From assembly GCA_964572825.1 (NCBI GenBank), contig CAZNGS010000065.1:1-23020 (forward strand): a stretch of DNA of 23,020 nucleotides. Direction: 5' to 3'. The notes beneath the pieces were generated by a model that did no database searches, was not told where the DNA came from, and saw only the letters and a program-made list of their open reading frames with translations. This document shows positions 7,963-15,489 of the stretch, piece after piece (positions within the stretch are counted from its first letter, which is position 1; each line of letters opens with the position of its first letter). This stretch comes from CAYVBE01 sp964572825. GTDB lineage: Bacteria; Planctomycetota; Brocadiia; SM23-32. The position numbers were made by a program, and so were the translations under genes.

Positions 7963-8153
7963 AGGGGCGGACGACCTTCGCCATTGCCCACCGGCTTTCC
8001 ACATTGCGCAATTCCGACCGGCTGCTGGTCATCGAGGACGGCAGGTGCGCGGAGGTCGGCTCGCACAGTGAGCTGATGGAGCAGGGCGGCACCTACAGGA
8101 GACTGGTCGAGATGCAGTCCGAGCTTTCTTCTATCACCGCCGTGGGCGGATAG
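7881..8153 (+). CDS. C-terminal ATPase segment of the split ABC exporter
   Basis: This frame supplies the missing end of the nucleotide-binding domain: LILDEATSSVD (Walker B, catalytic Glu and D-loop), IAHRLSTLRNSDR (H-loop His) and the usual VEDGRCAEVGSHSELM tail. There is no independent ribosome-binding site, so it is a displaced part of the upstream gene and not a gene of its own. Its TAG lies 9 nt before the DUF1854 gene. Confidence 0.7.
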   Translation: MLILDEATSSVDTKTEALIQEALSRLVKGRTTFAIAHRLSTLRNSDRLLVIEDGRCAEVGSHSELMEQGGTYRRLVEMQSELSSITAVGG

Positions 8154-8162
8154 GGGTGTGGC

Positions 8163-8696
8163 ATGTCTGAGCAGAAGGCGCCGAAAATAGACCCGGCCCT
8201 CCGGGAACCTCACTATGAGTGGCTCGACGGCGCGCGGCTGCGCCTTTTCCGCGACGACAGCGGCAGGCTGCGGCTGTTGATCGAGGGCGACCGGTGCTAC
8301 CTGGACGTCAAGGTGGCGTGCGCCTTTCCCCACTCGCTGCCCGGGCGGCACGTGGGTTTCCTGGACGGCAGGGAGAAGGTCATCGGCCTGGTTGAGGACG
8401 CGGGCGGGCTGGGCGAGGAGTCGCGGCGCTGGCTGGAGCGGGAGCTGGAACGTCGCTATTTCCTGCCCCTCATACTGCGCATCCACAGCCTGAAAGAGGA
8501 GTTCGGGGCGGTCTATTGGGAAGTGGAGACGGACCGGGGGCCACGCCACTTTGTGGTGCAGGGCATGCGCGACCTGGTGGAGACCCTGGGCGACGGAACG
8601 CTGATCATCAGCGACGTGGACGGCAACCGATACCGTATCGCCGAATGGGAGCGACTCGACCAGCGTTCCCGTCGCATGCTGGAGCCTCTGGTGTAA
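8163..8696 (+). CDS. DUF1854 family protein, ABC transporter partner
   Basis: The 177-aa product matches my memory of DUF1854: the opening EWLDGARLRLFRDDSGRLRL, a central KEEFGAVYWEVETDRGPRHF block, then DGNRYRIAEWERLDQRSRRMLEPLV at the C-terminus. DUF1854 proteins are repeatedly found directly after ABC exporters of the type upstream here, and in some bacteria the pair is annotated as cyanophycin metabolism-associated. No cyanophycin synthetase or cyanophycinase is visible in this window. It is soluble, with no signal or membrane segment, so it likely acts on the cytoplasmic side. ATG 8163 follows GGGGTGTGG and starts 9 nt after the transporter stop, so the two form an operon. Biochemical role unknown. 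Confidence 0.85.
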   Translation: MSEQKAPKIDPALREPHYEWLDGARLRLFRDDSGRLRLLIEGDRCYLDVKVACAFPHSLPGRHVGFLDGREKVIGLVEDAGGLGEESRRWLERELERRYFLPLILRIHSLKEEFGAVYWEVETDRGPRHFVVQGMRDLVETLGDGTLIISDVDGNRYRIAEWERLDQRSRRMLEPLV

Positions 8697-8762
8697 CCGA
8701 CCGGTCGTTGGCCGGTGGCAAGCCCCTCCCGCACGACGACGCTCTCTCGGGCCGCGCGCTTG

Positions 8763-8791
8763 TTGCAGGGATGGCTCAGGTGCCTTAGAGT
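8763..8791 (+). promoter_or_regulatory. Putative sigma70-type promoter upstream of the phosphoribosyltransferase gene
   Basis: TTGCAG (8763-8768) and TAGAGT (8786-8791) are 17 bases apart. Initiation near 8798 would give a leader of about 45 nt. The 146-base gap after the DUF1854 gene makes a separate promoter plausible. Confidence 0.35.
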
Positions 8792-8842
8792 ACGGATAGA
8801 AGACCACAGTCCGCAGTTACTATCGGGGAAAGTTGCGGGCAG

Positions 8843-9505
8843 ATGGCGGGCTTTGCCGACAGGCGGGAGGCGGGGCAGCGACTGGCGGAGGAGCTGTCCG
8901 ACTACGCCGACCGGGACGATGTGCTGGTGCTGGCGCTGCCCCGGGGAGGCGTGCCGGTCGGCTTCGAGATAGCACAGCGGCTCAATGCACCGCTGGACGT
9001 GTTCCTGGTGCGGAAACTGGGATCGCCCCACAATCCGGAGCTGGCCATGGGGGCGATAGCGACGGGCGACGTGCGAGTGATGAACCGGGATGTCGTCCGC
9101 TCGCTCGGGATCGGTGAGGACCAGATATCGCGCGTGGCCGAGCGGGAGCGGCAGGAGCTCAAGCGTCGGGAGGACGCATACCGCGGCGCCCGCCCCTCGC
9201 CGACGGTCAAGGGCAAGACGGTGATCCTGGTGGACGACGGCCTGGCCACCGGCGCCACCATGCGGGCGGCGGTGCAGGCCTTGCGCACGCGCGGACCCGA
9301 GGAGATCGTGGTGGCCGTCGGCACCGCGCCGCCGCAGACCGCCGCCGAGTTGCGCAAGGAGGTGGACCGGCTGGTGTGCCTGATGACCCCGGAGCCCTTT
9401 TTTGGGGTGGGAGGAAGCTACAGCGACTTTTCCCAGACCACGGACGAGGAGGTGCGGGAACTGCTGCGGCAATCTTCCCGGCAGGCAAAGAGGGGAGACC
9501 ACTGA
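8843..9505 (+). CDS. Phosphoribosyltransferase family protein
   Basis: The 220-aa product has the type I phosphoribosyltransferase fold signature. An early loop (LALPRGGVPVG, about 30-40) is followed by the PRPP-binding motif VILVDDGLATGAT (127-139), with the two acidic residues and the GATGAT-like phosphate loop. The RKLGSPHNPELAMGAIA stretch and the long inserted helix (RVAERERQELKRRE) are typical of the uncharacterised COG1926-type branch rather than of purine or pyrimidine salvage enzymes, so the acceptor base is not predicted. ATG 8843 has only a weak GGGGAAAG upstream. It is followed after 32 nt by polX, so they may be co-transcribed. Cytoplasmic. Confidence 0.9.
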   Translation: MAGFADRREAGQRLAEELSDYADRDDVLVLALPRGGVPVGFEIAQRLNAPLDVFLVRKLGSPHNPELAMGAIATGDVRVMNRDVVRSLGIGEDQISRVAERERQELKRREDAYRGARPSPTVKGKTVILVDDGLATGATMRAAVQALRTRGPEEIVVAVGTAPPQTAAELRKEVDRLVCLMTPEPFFGVGGSYSDFSQTTDEEVRELLRQSSRQAKRGDH

Positions 9506-9537
9506 CCTGGCAGCCAGCGGGTCGAGGAGAGTAGAAG

Positions 9538-11253
9538 GTGGAGAATGCCCAGATAGCCGACATTTTCGATGAGATCGCCGACCTGCTGGAATTGCAGGAG
9601 GCCAACCAGTTCCGCATCCGCTCCTACCGCAACGCCGTGCGCACCGTGCGTGATCTTTCGCGACGGCTCCAGGACATGGTGGAGCAAGAGGAGGACCTGA
9701 CGGAGCTGCCCAACATCGGCGCCGGCACCGCCGCGAAGATCCATCAGATACTGGAGACCGGGACCTGTGAGAAACTGGAGGAGCTGCGCGGCCAGGTGCC
9801 GCAGGGACTCACGCAGTTCATGAGGGTGCCCGGCCTGGGGCCCCGCACGGCCATGCAGCTCTACAGGGAACTGCACCTGGAAACCCTGGAGGACCTGCGC
9901 GAGGCATGCCGGCAGGGCAGAGTGCGGGAACTGGAGGGCATGGGCCAGAAGAGCGAGCAGAACATCCTGGAGGGCATCGAGAAGCTGGAGGCCATGTCCG
10001 GCCGCATGCTCTACCGCGACGCCGCCGATCACGTCCGGTCATTGGGCCGCCACCTGGATGGGCTGGACGCGGTCCAGCGCTCGGAGGTGGCCGGCAGCTT
10101 CCGCCGGCGCAAGGAGACCGTCGGCGACCTGGATGTGCTCGTGCAGGCCGAGGACCGCGGGGAGGCCACCGAGGGCATCCTCGCCTATGCTCCCATTGAC
10201 GAGGTGATCGGGCGAGGCAAGCAGAAGGTGAGCGTCCGACTGGACAGCGGCCTGCAGATCGACTTCCGTTACTTCGAGCCGGAGAGTTTCGGCGCCGCGC
10301 TTCTGTATTTCACCGGATCGAAGGCCCACAACATCGCCGTGCGCCAGCTCGCCGTGGACCGCGGCTGGAAGCTCAACGAGTATGGCCTGTTCGAGGGCGA
10401 CCGACGGCTGGAGGGCAACACAGAGGAGGCGGTCTATCAGCGCCTGGACATGGCGTGGGTGCCCCCTGAACTGCGCGAGGACCGGGGCGAGGTGGAAGCC
10501 GCCGTCAACCGCGAGCTCCCCCGCCTGGTGGAGCCGGCTGACATCCGGGGAGACCTGCAGGCCCATACCGACGTCACCGACGGCAAGAACACGCTCCGGG
10601 AAATGGCCGAGGCCGCGCGTGAACGGGGCTACGAGTATTTCGCCATCACCGACCACTCCCAACGCGTCACGATGGCCAACGGTTTGGACGAGGACCGGTT
10701 GCGCGAACACGCCGACGAAATACGCCGCCTGGACGCGGAGATGGACGACCTGTGGCTGATGGCGGGCATCGAGGTGGACGTGCTCAAGGACGGCCGGCTG
10801 GACCTGGACGAGGACGTCCTGGCGGAGATGGACTGGGTCGTGGCCAGCCTCCACTACAACCGCAATCAGGCCCGCGATGAAATGACCGATCGCATACTCA
10901 GCGCGGTGCGCAGCGGCGTCGTCCACTGCCTGGGCCACCCTCTGGGGCGCATCATCGGGCAGCGGGAACCCCTTGGCTTCGACCTGGACGCCGTGTTCGA
11001 GGCCTGCGCGGAGTGCGGGGTGTTCGTCGAGATCAATGCCCAGCCGGACCGGCTCGACCTGCCGGACATCCACTGCAAGCGAGCCCTCGAGGCGGGCGTG
11101 CGGTTCACCATCTCCACGGACGCCCACAAACGCAGGGATCTGGACTTCATGAAATACGGCGTGTTTACCGCGCGCCGGGGATGGCTGCAAAAGGGGGACG
11201 TGCTGAATACGCGAACCGCGCAGCAACTGCGCAGGGAGTTGATGGGCGACTGA
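9538..11253 (+). CDS. polX: DNA polymerase X family protein with PHP domain (PolX)
   Basis: The 571-aa product has the full bacterial PolX order. An N-terminal helix-hairpin-helix region (ELPNIGAGTAAKI, about 56-68; VPGLGPRTAMQLY, 97-109) binds DNA. The nucleotidyltransferase palm has GSFRR (186-190), the metal-binding DLD (197-199) and a third Asp at 242 (IDFRYF). The C-terminal PHP domain has GDLQAHTD (about 338-345), ITDH (370-373), GIEVD, SLHYN, LGHPLG and STDAH (526-530). Such enzymes fill gaps in base-excision and end-joining repair, and the PHP domain gives a metal-dependent 3'-5' exonuclease. The first His of the usual PHP HxH motif is Gln here, a variant worth checking for activity. 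The start is GTG 9538 behind GAGAG; the N-terminus lines up with family members. Confidence 0.95.
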   Translation: MENAQIADIFDEIADLLELQEANQFRIRSYRNAVRTVRDLSRRLQDMVEQEEDLTELPNIGAGTAAKIHQILETGTCEKLEELRGQVPQGLTQFMRVPGLGPRTAMQLYRELHLETLEDLREACRQGRVRELEGMGQKSEQNILEGIEKLEAMSGRMLYRDAADHVRSLGRHLDGLDAVQRSEVAGSFRRRKETVGDLDVLVQAEDRGEATEGILAYAPIDEVIGRGKQKVSVRLDSGLQIDFRYFEPESFGAALLYFTGSKAHNIAVRQLAVDRGWKLNEYGLFEGDRRLEGNTEEAVYQRLDMAWVPPELREDRGEVEAAVNRELPRLVEPADIRGDLQAHTDVTDGKNTLREMAEAARERGYEYFAITDHSQRVTMANGLDEDRLREHADEIRRLDAEMDDLWLMAGIEVDVLKDGRLDLDEDVLAEMDWVVASLHYNRNQARDEMTDRILSAVRSGVVHCLGHPLGRIIGQREPLGFDLDAVFEACAECGVFVEINAQPDRLDLPDIHCKRALEAGVRFTISTDAHKRRDLDFMKYGVFTARRGWLQKGDVLNTRTAQQLRRELMGD

Positions 11254-11276
11254 GCGGCGGGCAAAGGAGTCGAACC

Positions 11277-11504
11277 TTGTCGGCGATGGGCAAAGCGCTG
11301 ATCGTGATCGGAGCGCTTCTGGTGCTGGTCGGCGCCCTGTTCTGGGCGGGTGACAGGATACCGCTGCTGGGTAAGCTGCCGGGCGACATCCGCATCGAGG
11401 GGGAGAAGGTCACCTTCTATTTCCCCCTGACCACCTGCATCCTGCTGAGCCTCGTGCTGACGCTGCTGCTTAACCTGCTGGGGCGTTTTCTGGGCGGGCG
11501 CTGA
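11277..11504 (+). CDS. DUF2905 family small membrane protein
   Basis: A 75-aa protein with two hydrophobic helices, KALIVIGALLVLVGALFWA and a C-terminal CILLSLVLTLLLNLLGRF, flanking a conserved loop GKLPGDIRIEGEKVTFYFPL. That loop is the hallmark of the DUF2905 family. I choose TTG 11277 because GGAG sits 7 nt upstream; ATG 11286 (72 aa) would be 16 nt from it. It is a two-pass inner-membrane protein of unknown function. It begins 23 nt after polX and ends 9 nt from the convergent rplS. No clear terminator fits in that gap. Confidence 0.9.
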   Translation: MSAMGKALIVIGALLVLVGALFWAGDRIPLLGKLPGDIRIEGEKVTFYFPLTTCILLSLVLTLLLNLLGRFLGGR

Positions 11505-11513
11505 CGGCGGCGC

Positions 11514-11921
11514 TTACTGCGGCTGTTCCTCCCGGTCCTCGGGTCGCTCCCGCAGGTCCTCTGTCACGCGCGTGGCCCGGCCGGTGCGCTGGCGCAGGTA
11601 ATGAAGTTTGGCGCGCCTGGCCCGCCCTCGCCGCACCACTTTGATGTCGGCCACGTTGGGCGAATGGAGGGGGAAAATGCGCTCCACGCCTTCCCCCTGG
11701 ACGATACGCCGGACGGTGAACGTCTCCCGGCTGCCGCTGCCCTTGCGGGCTATGCAGACCCCGGTGAAGGTCTGAATGCGTTCGCTGCCGCCCTCCCGGA
11801 TGCGGACGCCCACCTCCACGGTATCCCCCACGCGGAAGTGCGGAATGCGCTTCTTGGTGTACTGCTGCTCGACCGCCCTCAGCAGGTCCTGCCCTTTGAG
11901 TTGCTCGCTCTCGTCAGCCAT
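11514..11921 (-). CDS. rplS: 50S ribosomal protein L19
   Basis: The 135-aa product has the L19 core: HFRVGDTVEVGVRI, ERIQTFTGVCIARKGSGSRETFTVRR, GEGVERIFPLHSPNVADIKVVRRGRARRAKLHYLR. L19 sits at the 30S-50S interface. It carries an acidic C-terminal extension (EDLRERPEDREEQPQ) beyond the usual end. The ATG at 11921 overlaps the trmD stop by 8 bases and has GGAGACTG upstream inside trmD, so it is translationally coupled. Last gene of the ffh-rpsP-trmD-rplS operon. Confidence 0.97.
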   Translation of the reverse strand: MADESEQLKGQDLLRAVEQQYTKKRIPHFRVGDTVEVGVRIREGGSERIQTFTGVCIARKGSGSRETFTVRRIVQGEGVERIFPLHSPNVADIKVVRRGRARRAKLHYLRQRTGRATRVTEDLRERPEDREEQPQ

Positions 11922-12657
11922 TTTCAGTCTCCGTTGTCGAATCGGGTTCTCTCAGCAGGTCCGCCCGCCGGGCGCGGGTTCGTTCGTCGGCCATGCGGCG
12001 GCGCCATTTTTCGATTTCCTTGTGATTCCCGCTCAGCAGGACCTCCGGCACCCTCATGCCGCGAAACTCTGCGGGACGGGTGTACTGGGGGTACTCCAGC
12101 CCCGCGCCTGCGACGTCCGCAAAGCTATCCTCGAGGGCCGACTCCTCGTGCCCCAGCACGCCCGGCACCAGCCGGACCGTGGCATCCACAATGACCATGG
12201 CGGCGGCCTCACCGCCGCTGAGCACGTAATCGCCGATGGACACTTCCTCCACCGGCAGGCCTTCTCGTATCCGTTCGTCAAAGCCCTCGTAGCGCCCGCA
12301 CAGCAGCAGCACCCGCCGGCTGCGGCTCAGTTCGCGCGCCATGCCCTGGTCGAACACCTGACCCTGCGGCGTCAGGAGGATCAGTCGGCCGGGCGGCCGG
12401 GTCATCCGGCGGACGGCTTCCACGCATCGAAACACCGGCCCGCAGCGCATCACCATGCCGGGACCGCCGCCGTAGGGCCGCGCATCCACCTTGCCGTGCT
12501 TGTCCCGGCTGTAGTCGCGGATGTCGTGCAGGTGGTACTGGACCAAACCCTTCCGCCCGGCTATCCCGAGGATGCTGGCGTCCAGAAACGGCTCGAACAC
12601 GCCCGGGAAAAGAGTCAGGATGTCGAACCTGAGCGCTGGCTGTTGATCGGGCGCCAC
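11914..12657 (-). CDS. trmD: tRNA (guanine-N1)-methyltransferase TrmD
   Basis: A SPOUT-family methyltransferase that places m1G37 next to the anticodon to prevent +1 frameshifting. The 247-aa product has FDILTLFPG, PYGGGPGMVM (61-70), the knot region LLLCGRYEGFDERI (about 117-130), IGDYVLSGGE (141-150) and the EYPQYTRPAEFRG...LLSGNH block. The start is GTG 12657 with GGAGGT 6 nt upstream. It adds about eight residues before the usual RFDILT start, so the protein has a short N-terminal extension. The gap to rpsP is only 42 nt and there is no rimM, which usually sits between them. It overlaps rplS by 8 bases. Confidence 0.97.
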   Translation of the reverse strand: MAPDQQPALRFDILTLFPGVFEPFLDASILGIAGRKGLVQYHLHDIRDYSRDKHGKVDARPYGGGPGMVMRCGPVFRCVEAVRRMTRPPGRLILLTPQGQVFDQGMARELSRSRRVLLLCGRYEGFDERIREGLPVEEVSIGDYVLSGGEAAAMVIVDATVRLVPGVLGHEESALEDSFADVAGAGLEYPQYTRPAEFRGMRVPEVLLSGNHKEIEKWRRRMADERTRARRADLLREPDSTTETENG

Positions 12658-12699
12658 CGGGCGACCTCCGCGGTCAGTCAGTGCGGACGGGCACGGTGC

Positions 12700-12948
12700 T
12701 CAGACCTCGACCCCGGCCTTGCGCAGGAGCACGGCCACCTTCTCGCTGGGCTGGGCGCCCACGCTGAGCCAGTGCTCCACGCGTTCGCGGTCGAACTGAA
12801 GCTTGTCCTCGTCGTTCTCCTCATACGGATCGTAGGAGCCCAGGTACTCGATGGGCTCGCCGTCTCGACGGGTGCGGGAGTCGAACGCGCCCAGGCGCCA
12901 GTAAGGTTTGTTCCTGCGTCCGCACTTGGTCAGTCTGATCCTTACCAT
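12700..12948 (-). CDS. rpsP: 30S ribosomal protein S16
   Basis: The 82-aa product is a typical S16: MVRIRLTKCGRRNKPYWRLGAFDSR, then EYLGSYDP and VEHWLSVGAQPSEKVAVLLRKAG. S16 is an early 30S assembly protein. AAGG lies 6 nt upstream of ATG 12948. It follows ffh after 36 nt in the same operon. The usual next genes (a KH-domain protein and rimM) are absent, and trmD follows directly. Confidence 0.97.
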   Translation of the reverse strand: MVRIRLTKCGRRNKPYWRLGAFDSRTRRDGEPIEYLGSYDPYEENDEDKLQFDRERVEHWLSVGAQPSEKVAVLLRKAGVEV

Positions 12949-12984
12949 CGTTGCCTTCGGGGAAAAATGGGCTGATCTGTTGAG

Positions 12985-14373
12985 CTACTTCTTCCGTCGT
13001 CTGCCCCGCCGGGAGTGACCGGACATTCCCGGAGGCATCCCGTCCATGCCCGGAGGCATGGCGTCCATCAGCGCCGCCGCGTCGCCGCGGCTGACCTTGC
13101 GCATCACCTTCTTCATCTGCTTAAACTGCTTGAGCAACTGGTTGACCGTCACCGGATCGGTGCCGCTGCCGTCGGCGATGCGCTGGCGCCGGCGTGCGTT
13201 GATGATCGCCGGCCGCTGCCGCTCCTGCGGGGTCATGCTGTTGATGATGGCCTCCACGTGGTCGAGCTGGCTCTCATCGAATTCCAGGTCCCCCAGACCC
13301 ACGCCGCCGAAGATGGGCAGGTGGCTCAGGATATCCTGCAGGGGACCCATACGCCGGAGCATGTGGATTTGCTTGCGGAAATCCTCCAGGTCGAACTGCG
13401 CCCGGCGCATCTTCTCTTCCAGCTCCCGGGCGTCCTCTTCCTGGATGGCCGCTTCGGCCTTCTCCACCAGGCCCACCACGTCGCCCATTCCCAGGATGCG
13501 GTCGGCCATGCGGTCGGGGTGGAACGCCTCGAACCGGTCCAGTTTCTCGCCCAGCCCCACGAACTTGATGCTCTTGCCGGTGACGGCCTTGATGGAGAGC
13601 GCCGCCCCGCCCCGCGCGTCGCCGTCCAGCTTGGTCAGGATGATGCCGTCGAACTCCAGCCGTCGGTTGAACTCCAGGGCGCTGGTCACGGCGTCCTGAC
13701 CGGTCATGGCGTCCGCCACCAGGTAGATCTGGTCGGGCTTGACGCGCTTTTTGATCCGGGTCAGCTCGTCCATCATCTCTTCGTCGATGTGCAGCCGCCC
13801 CGCCGTGTCCAGGATCACCGGGCCCAGGTTCTCCTGCGCGGCCCGGAATCGGGCCTGCATGGCCACCATGAGCGCCTCGGCGTCGCGGTCGCTGACCACC
13901 GGCACGTCGATCTGCTCCCCCAGCGTCTCGAGCTGGTCGATGGCGGCCGGTCGCTGCACGTCGGCCGCGCCCATCAGGGGCCGGCAGGAGTAGTTCTCCC
14001 GCAGGAACAGCGCCAGCTTCGCGCAGGTGGTCGTCTTGCCGCTGCCCTGCAGGCCGCACAGCATCAGCACCGTCGGACCGTCCTGCTTCATGGGGACGGT
14101 CGTATCCACGGGCCCCATCAGCGCTTCGATCTCGCCGTGGACGATTTTCACGATCTGCTGGGCGGGCTCCACCCCCCGGATGACCTCCTCACCGACGGCC
14201 TTCTCGGTCACACGCTGGATAAACTCCTTGACCACGCGATAGTGCACGTCGGCTTCCAGCAGGGCCAGACGCACCTCCTTCAGGCCCTCCTTGATGTTCT
14301 TCTCGGTCAGGCGAGGGCGCCCGCCAATCTTGCGGAAAAAGCCCTGGAGCGTGTTGGTCAGCGTTTCGAACAA
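12985..14373 (-). CDS. ffh: Signal recognition particle protein Ffh (SRP54)
   Basis: The 462-aa GTPase binds 4.5S RNA and signal sequences and delivers ribosomes to FtsY at the membrane. Domains in order: N domain (1-95), G domain with GLQGSGKTT (107-115), DTAGR (189-193) and TKLDGDARGG (247-256), then the M domain from about 300, with the RNA-binding region around INARRRQRIADGSGT and a Met/Pro-rich end (MDAMPPGMDGMPPGMSG) closing in RRGRRRKK. The start is TTG 14373: an in-frame TGA lies just upstream and GGGGTGA gives the ribosome-binding site. First gene of a four-gene operon with ribosomal proteins and TrmD. Confidence 0.98.
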   Translation of the reverse strand: MFETLTNTLQGFFRKIGGRPRLTEKNIKEGLKEVRLALLEADVHYRVVKEFIQRVTEKAVGEEVIRGVEPAQQIVKIVHGEIEALMGPVDTTVPMKQDGPTVLMLCGLQGSGKTTTCAKLALFLRENYSCRPLMGAADVQRPAAIDQLETLGEQIDVPVVSDRDAEALMVAMQARFRAAQENLGPVILDTAGRLHIDEEMMDELTRIKKRVKPDQIYLVADAMTGQDAVTSALEFNRRLEFDGIILTKLDGDARGGAALSIKAVTGKSIKFVGLGEKLDRFEAFHPDRMADRILGMGDVVGLVEKAEAAIQEEDARELEEKMRRAQFDLEDFRKQIHMLRRMGPLQDILSHLPIFGGVGLGDLEFDESQLDHVEAIINSMTPQERQRPAIINARRRQRIADGSGTDPVTVNQLLKQFKQMKKVMRKVSRGDAAALMDAMPPGMDGMPPGMSGHSRRGRRRKK

Positions 14374-14536
14374 AACTCAATCACCCCGCTGTCTGAACAA
14401 CGTAAGCAAACCGCGTCCGCCAGAGTGCGCGTTGGCAGGCCGGCGGTGGGAAGCCCCGCTCTGCGTCGTTGACGGAAAGCAAACGGCCGGGTCCTTCCGA
14501 CGGGAGCCGAAACGACCCGCAATGCGTTTGATCTGG

Positions 14537-14564
14537 ATTATAGCAAAACGAGAGCTTCGTGCAA
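14537..14564 (-). promoter_or_regulatory. Sigma70-type promoter for the ffh-rpsP-trmD-rplS operon
   Basis: On the minus strand, TTGCAC (14564-14559) and a consensus TATAAT (14542-14537) are separated by 16 bases. Initiation near 14530 leaves a leader of about 155 nt before the ffh TTG. The leader holds no reading frame I trust. It is the only perfect -10 I noticed in the window, fitting a highly expressed operon. Confidence 0.7.
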
Positions 14565-14714
14565 AGGAAAGAGCAGCACCCCGCACCCCTCCCCACCCCG
14601 GCGCGGGCATCTCCGGAATCCCTTGCAATGGCGCCCCTCCGGATGGTACGCTCCCCCCTGTGATCGAATGGTCCCCCGCCGGGCCACCCCTCGTCCCCTG
14701 CACCAGAAAGCACC

Positions 14715-15293
14715 ATGACTCAGAGCCGACGCCCGCCCCTCGCCCTCACGTTGCTGACCGGCTCCCGGCTGGTCTTCGCCCTGGGCATCGTTGTGCTCGC
14801 TCCCTGGGCGGACGAACGCATCTGGGCCATCGTCCTCGCGACGGCGCTGGTCGGGGCCATCGAACTGTCCGATCTGCTGGACGGCCACCTGGCCCGGATG
14901 CACGACGCCGTCACCGGCTTCGGCAAGCTGTTCGACCCTTACACCGACAGCCTGTCCCGCCTGGCCGTTTACTGGTCGCTGGCTGTGGTGGGCCGATGCC
15001 TGGCGTTCGTCCCTCTGGTCATGGCCGCGCGGGATATCAGCGTGGCCTACATCCGGCTGCAGCTCACACGGCAGGGCGGGGACGTGGCGGCCCGCTGGTG
15101 GGGCAAGCTGAAGGCCATCGTGCACGGCGCGGGCGGGCTGGTGCTGATGTCCGGCCCCCTCTGGTGGAACGGCGCCGGGCCGGCCCTGATCTGGGTGGTC
15201 AGCCTCCTGGCGGTGTTCATTACGGTCCTCTCCGCCGTGCTCTACGCGGTGCTCGCGTTCAGAGGCGTCGAGCAGAAGGATGCCGCGACCTGA
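14715..15293 (+). CDS. CDP-alcohol phosphatidyltransferase family membrane protein
   Basis: The 192-aa integral membrane protein has a complete CDP-alcohol transferase motif between residues 53 and 78: D53-x2-D56-G57-x2-A60-R61-x8-G70-x3-D74-x3-D78, seen as DLLDGHLAR and GKLFDPYTD. These four Asp residues bind the metals and the CDP-linked substrate. The family transfers a phosphatidyl group from CDP-diacylglycerol to an alcohol such as glycerol phosphate (PgsA) or serine. The helix pattern and length suit PgsA-like enzymes, but the acceptor is not decided by this sequence. A weak TTGCAA-18-TACGCT precedes it at 14623-14652, divergent from the ffh promoter. Ribosome-binding site is poor. It stands alone on this strand. 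Confidence 0.9.
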   Translation: MTQSRRPPLALTLLTGSRLVFALGIVVLAPWADERIWAIVLATALVGAIELSDLLDGHLARMHDAVTGFGKLFDPYTDSLSRLAVYWSLAVVGRCLAFVPLVMAARDISVAYIRLQLTRQGGDVAARWWGKLKAIVHGAGGLVLMSGPLWWNGAGPALIWVVSLLAVFITVLSAVLYAVLAFRGVEQKDAAT

Positions 15294-15460
15294 CCGGCGT
15301 CTTGTCCGAATACGATCCCGAATGCGAAGAACACTCGTCCGGACGACAGAGGGCCGCCATCCTGTGGACATTGCGCGCCGGCGGTGGCCTTCTTTTCTGC
15401 CAGGCGAGACGGCGGGCCGCCAGCCTGGTCTCCACGGGGTCTGCCCCGCCTGTTCTGCTG

Positions 15461-15489
15461 TTGTGGAGCTTGCCCCCAGGCGTTATAAA
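15461..15489 (+). promoter_or_regulatory. Sigma70-type promoter upstream of the B12-activation-domain gene
   Basis: TTGTGG (15461-15466) and TATAAA (15484-15489) are 17 bases apart. The start codon is about 360 nt further on, so transcripts from here would carry a long 5' leader. Confidence 0.5.

Larger units (their letters stand above)
5955..8153 (+). pseudogene. ABC exporter (PH-like domain, zinc ribbon, TMD-NBD) split by two single-base frameshifts
   Basis: Three overlapping frames together encode one continuous protein. Removing one C from the six-C run at 6338-6343 restores a zinc ribbon (CPRCGRLL, then CPGC) that runs straight into the transporter. Adding one base near 7863 restores the usual IAIARAIL-to-LILDEATSSVD passage. 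The two changes cancel, so the repaired gene is 732 codons over the same span. Order: PH-like N-terminus (about 1-110), zinc ribbon (about 125-147), six-helix exporter domain, then an ATPase domain with Walker A, Q-loop, LSGGE signature, Walker B and H-loop. As a homodimer such proteins export a substrate across the inner membrane. The gene is followed after 9 nt by a DUF1854 gene, a known partner. It is either decaying or the two indels are sequence errors; the intact conservation of all segments makes error or very recent loss more likely. Confidence 0.8.

Noticed and set aside
10039..11226. 395-aa minus-strand frame opposite polX
   Set aside because: PolX on the plus strand has complete catalytic motifs. 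The antisense frame has no domain and is biased in composition.
13015..14472. 485-aa plus-strand frame opposite ffh
   Set aside because: Shadow of Ffh; rich in His, Leu and Gln, with no motif and no start context.
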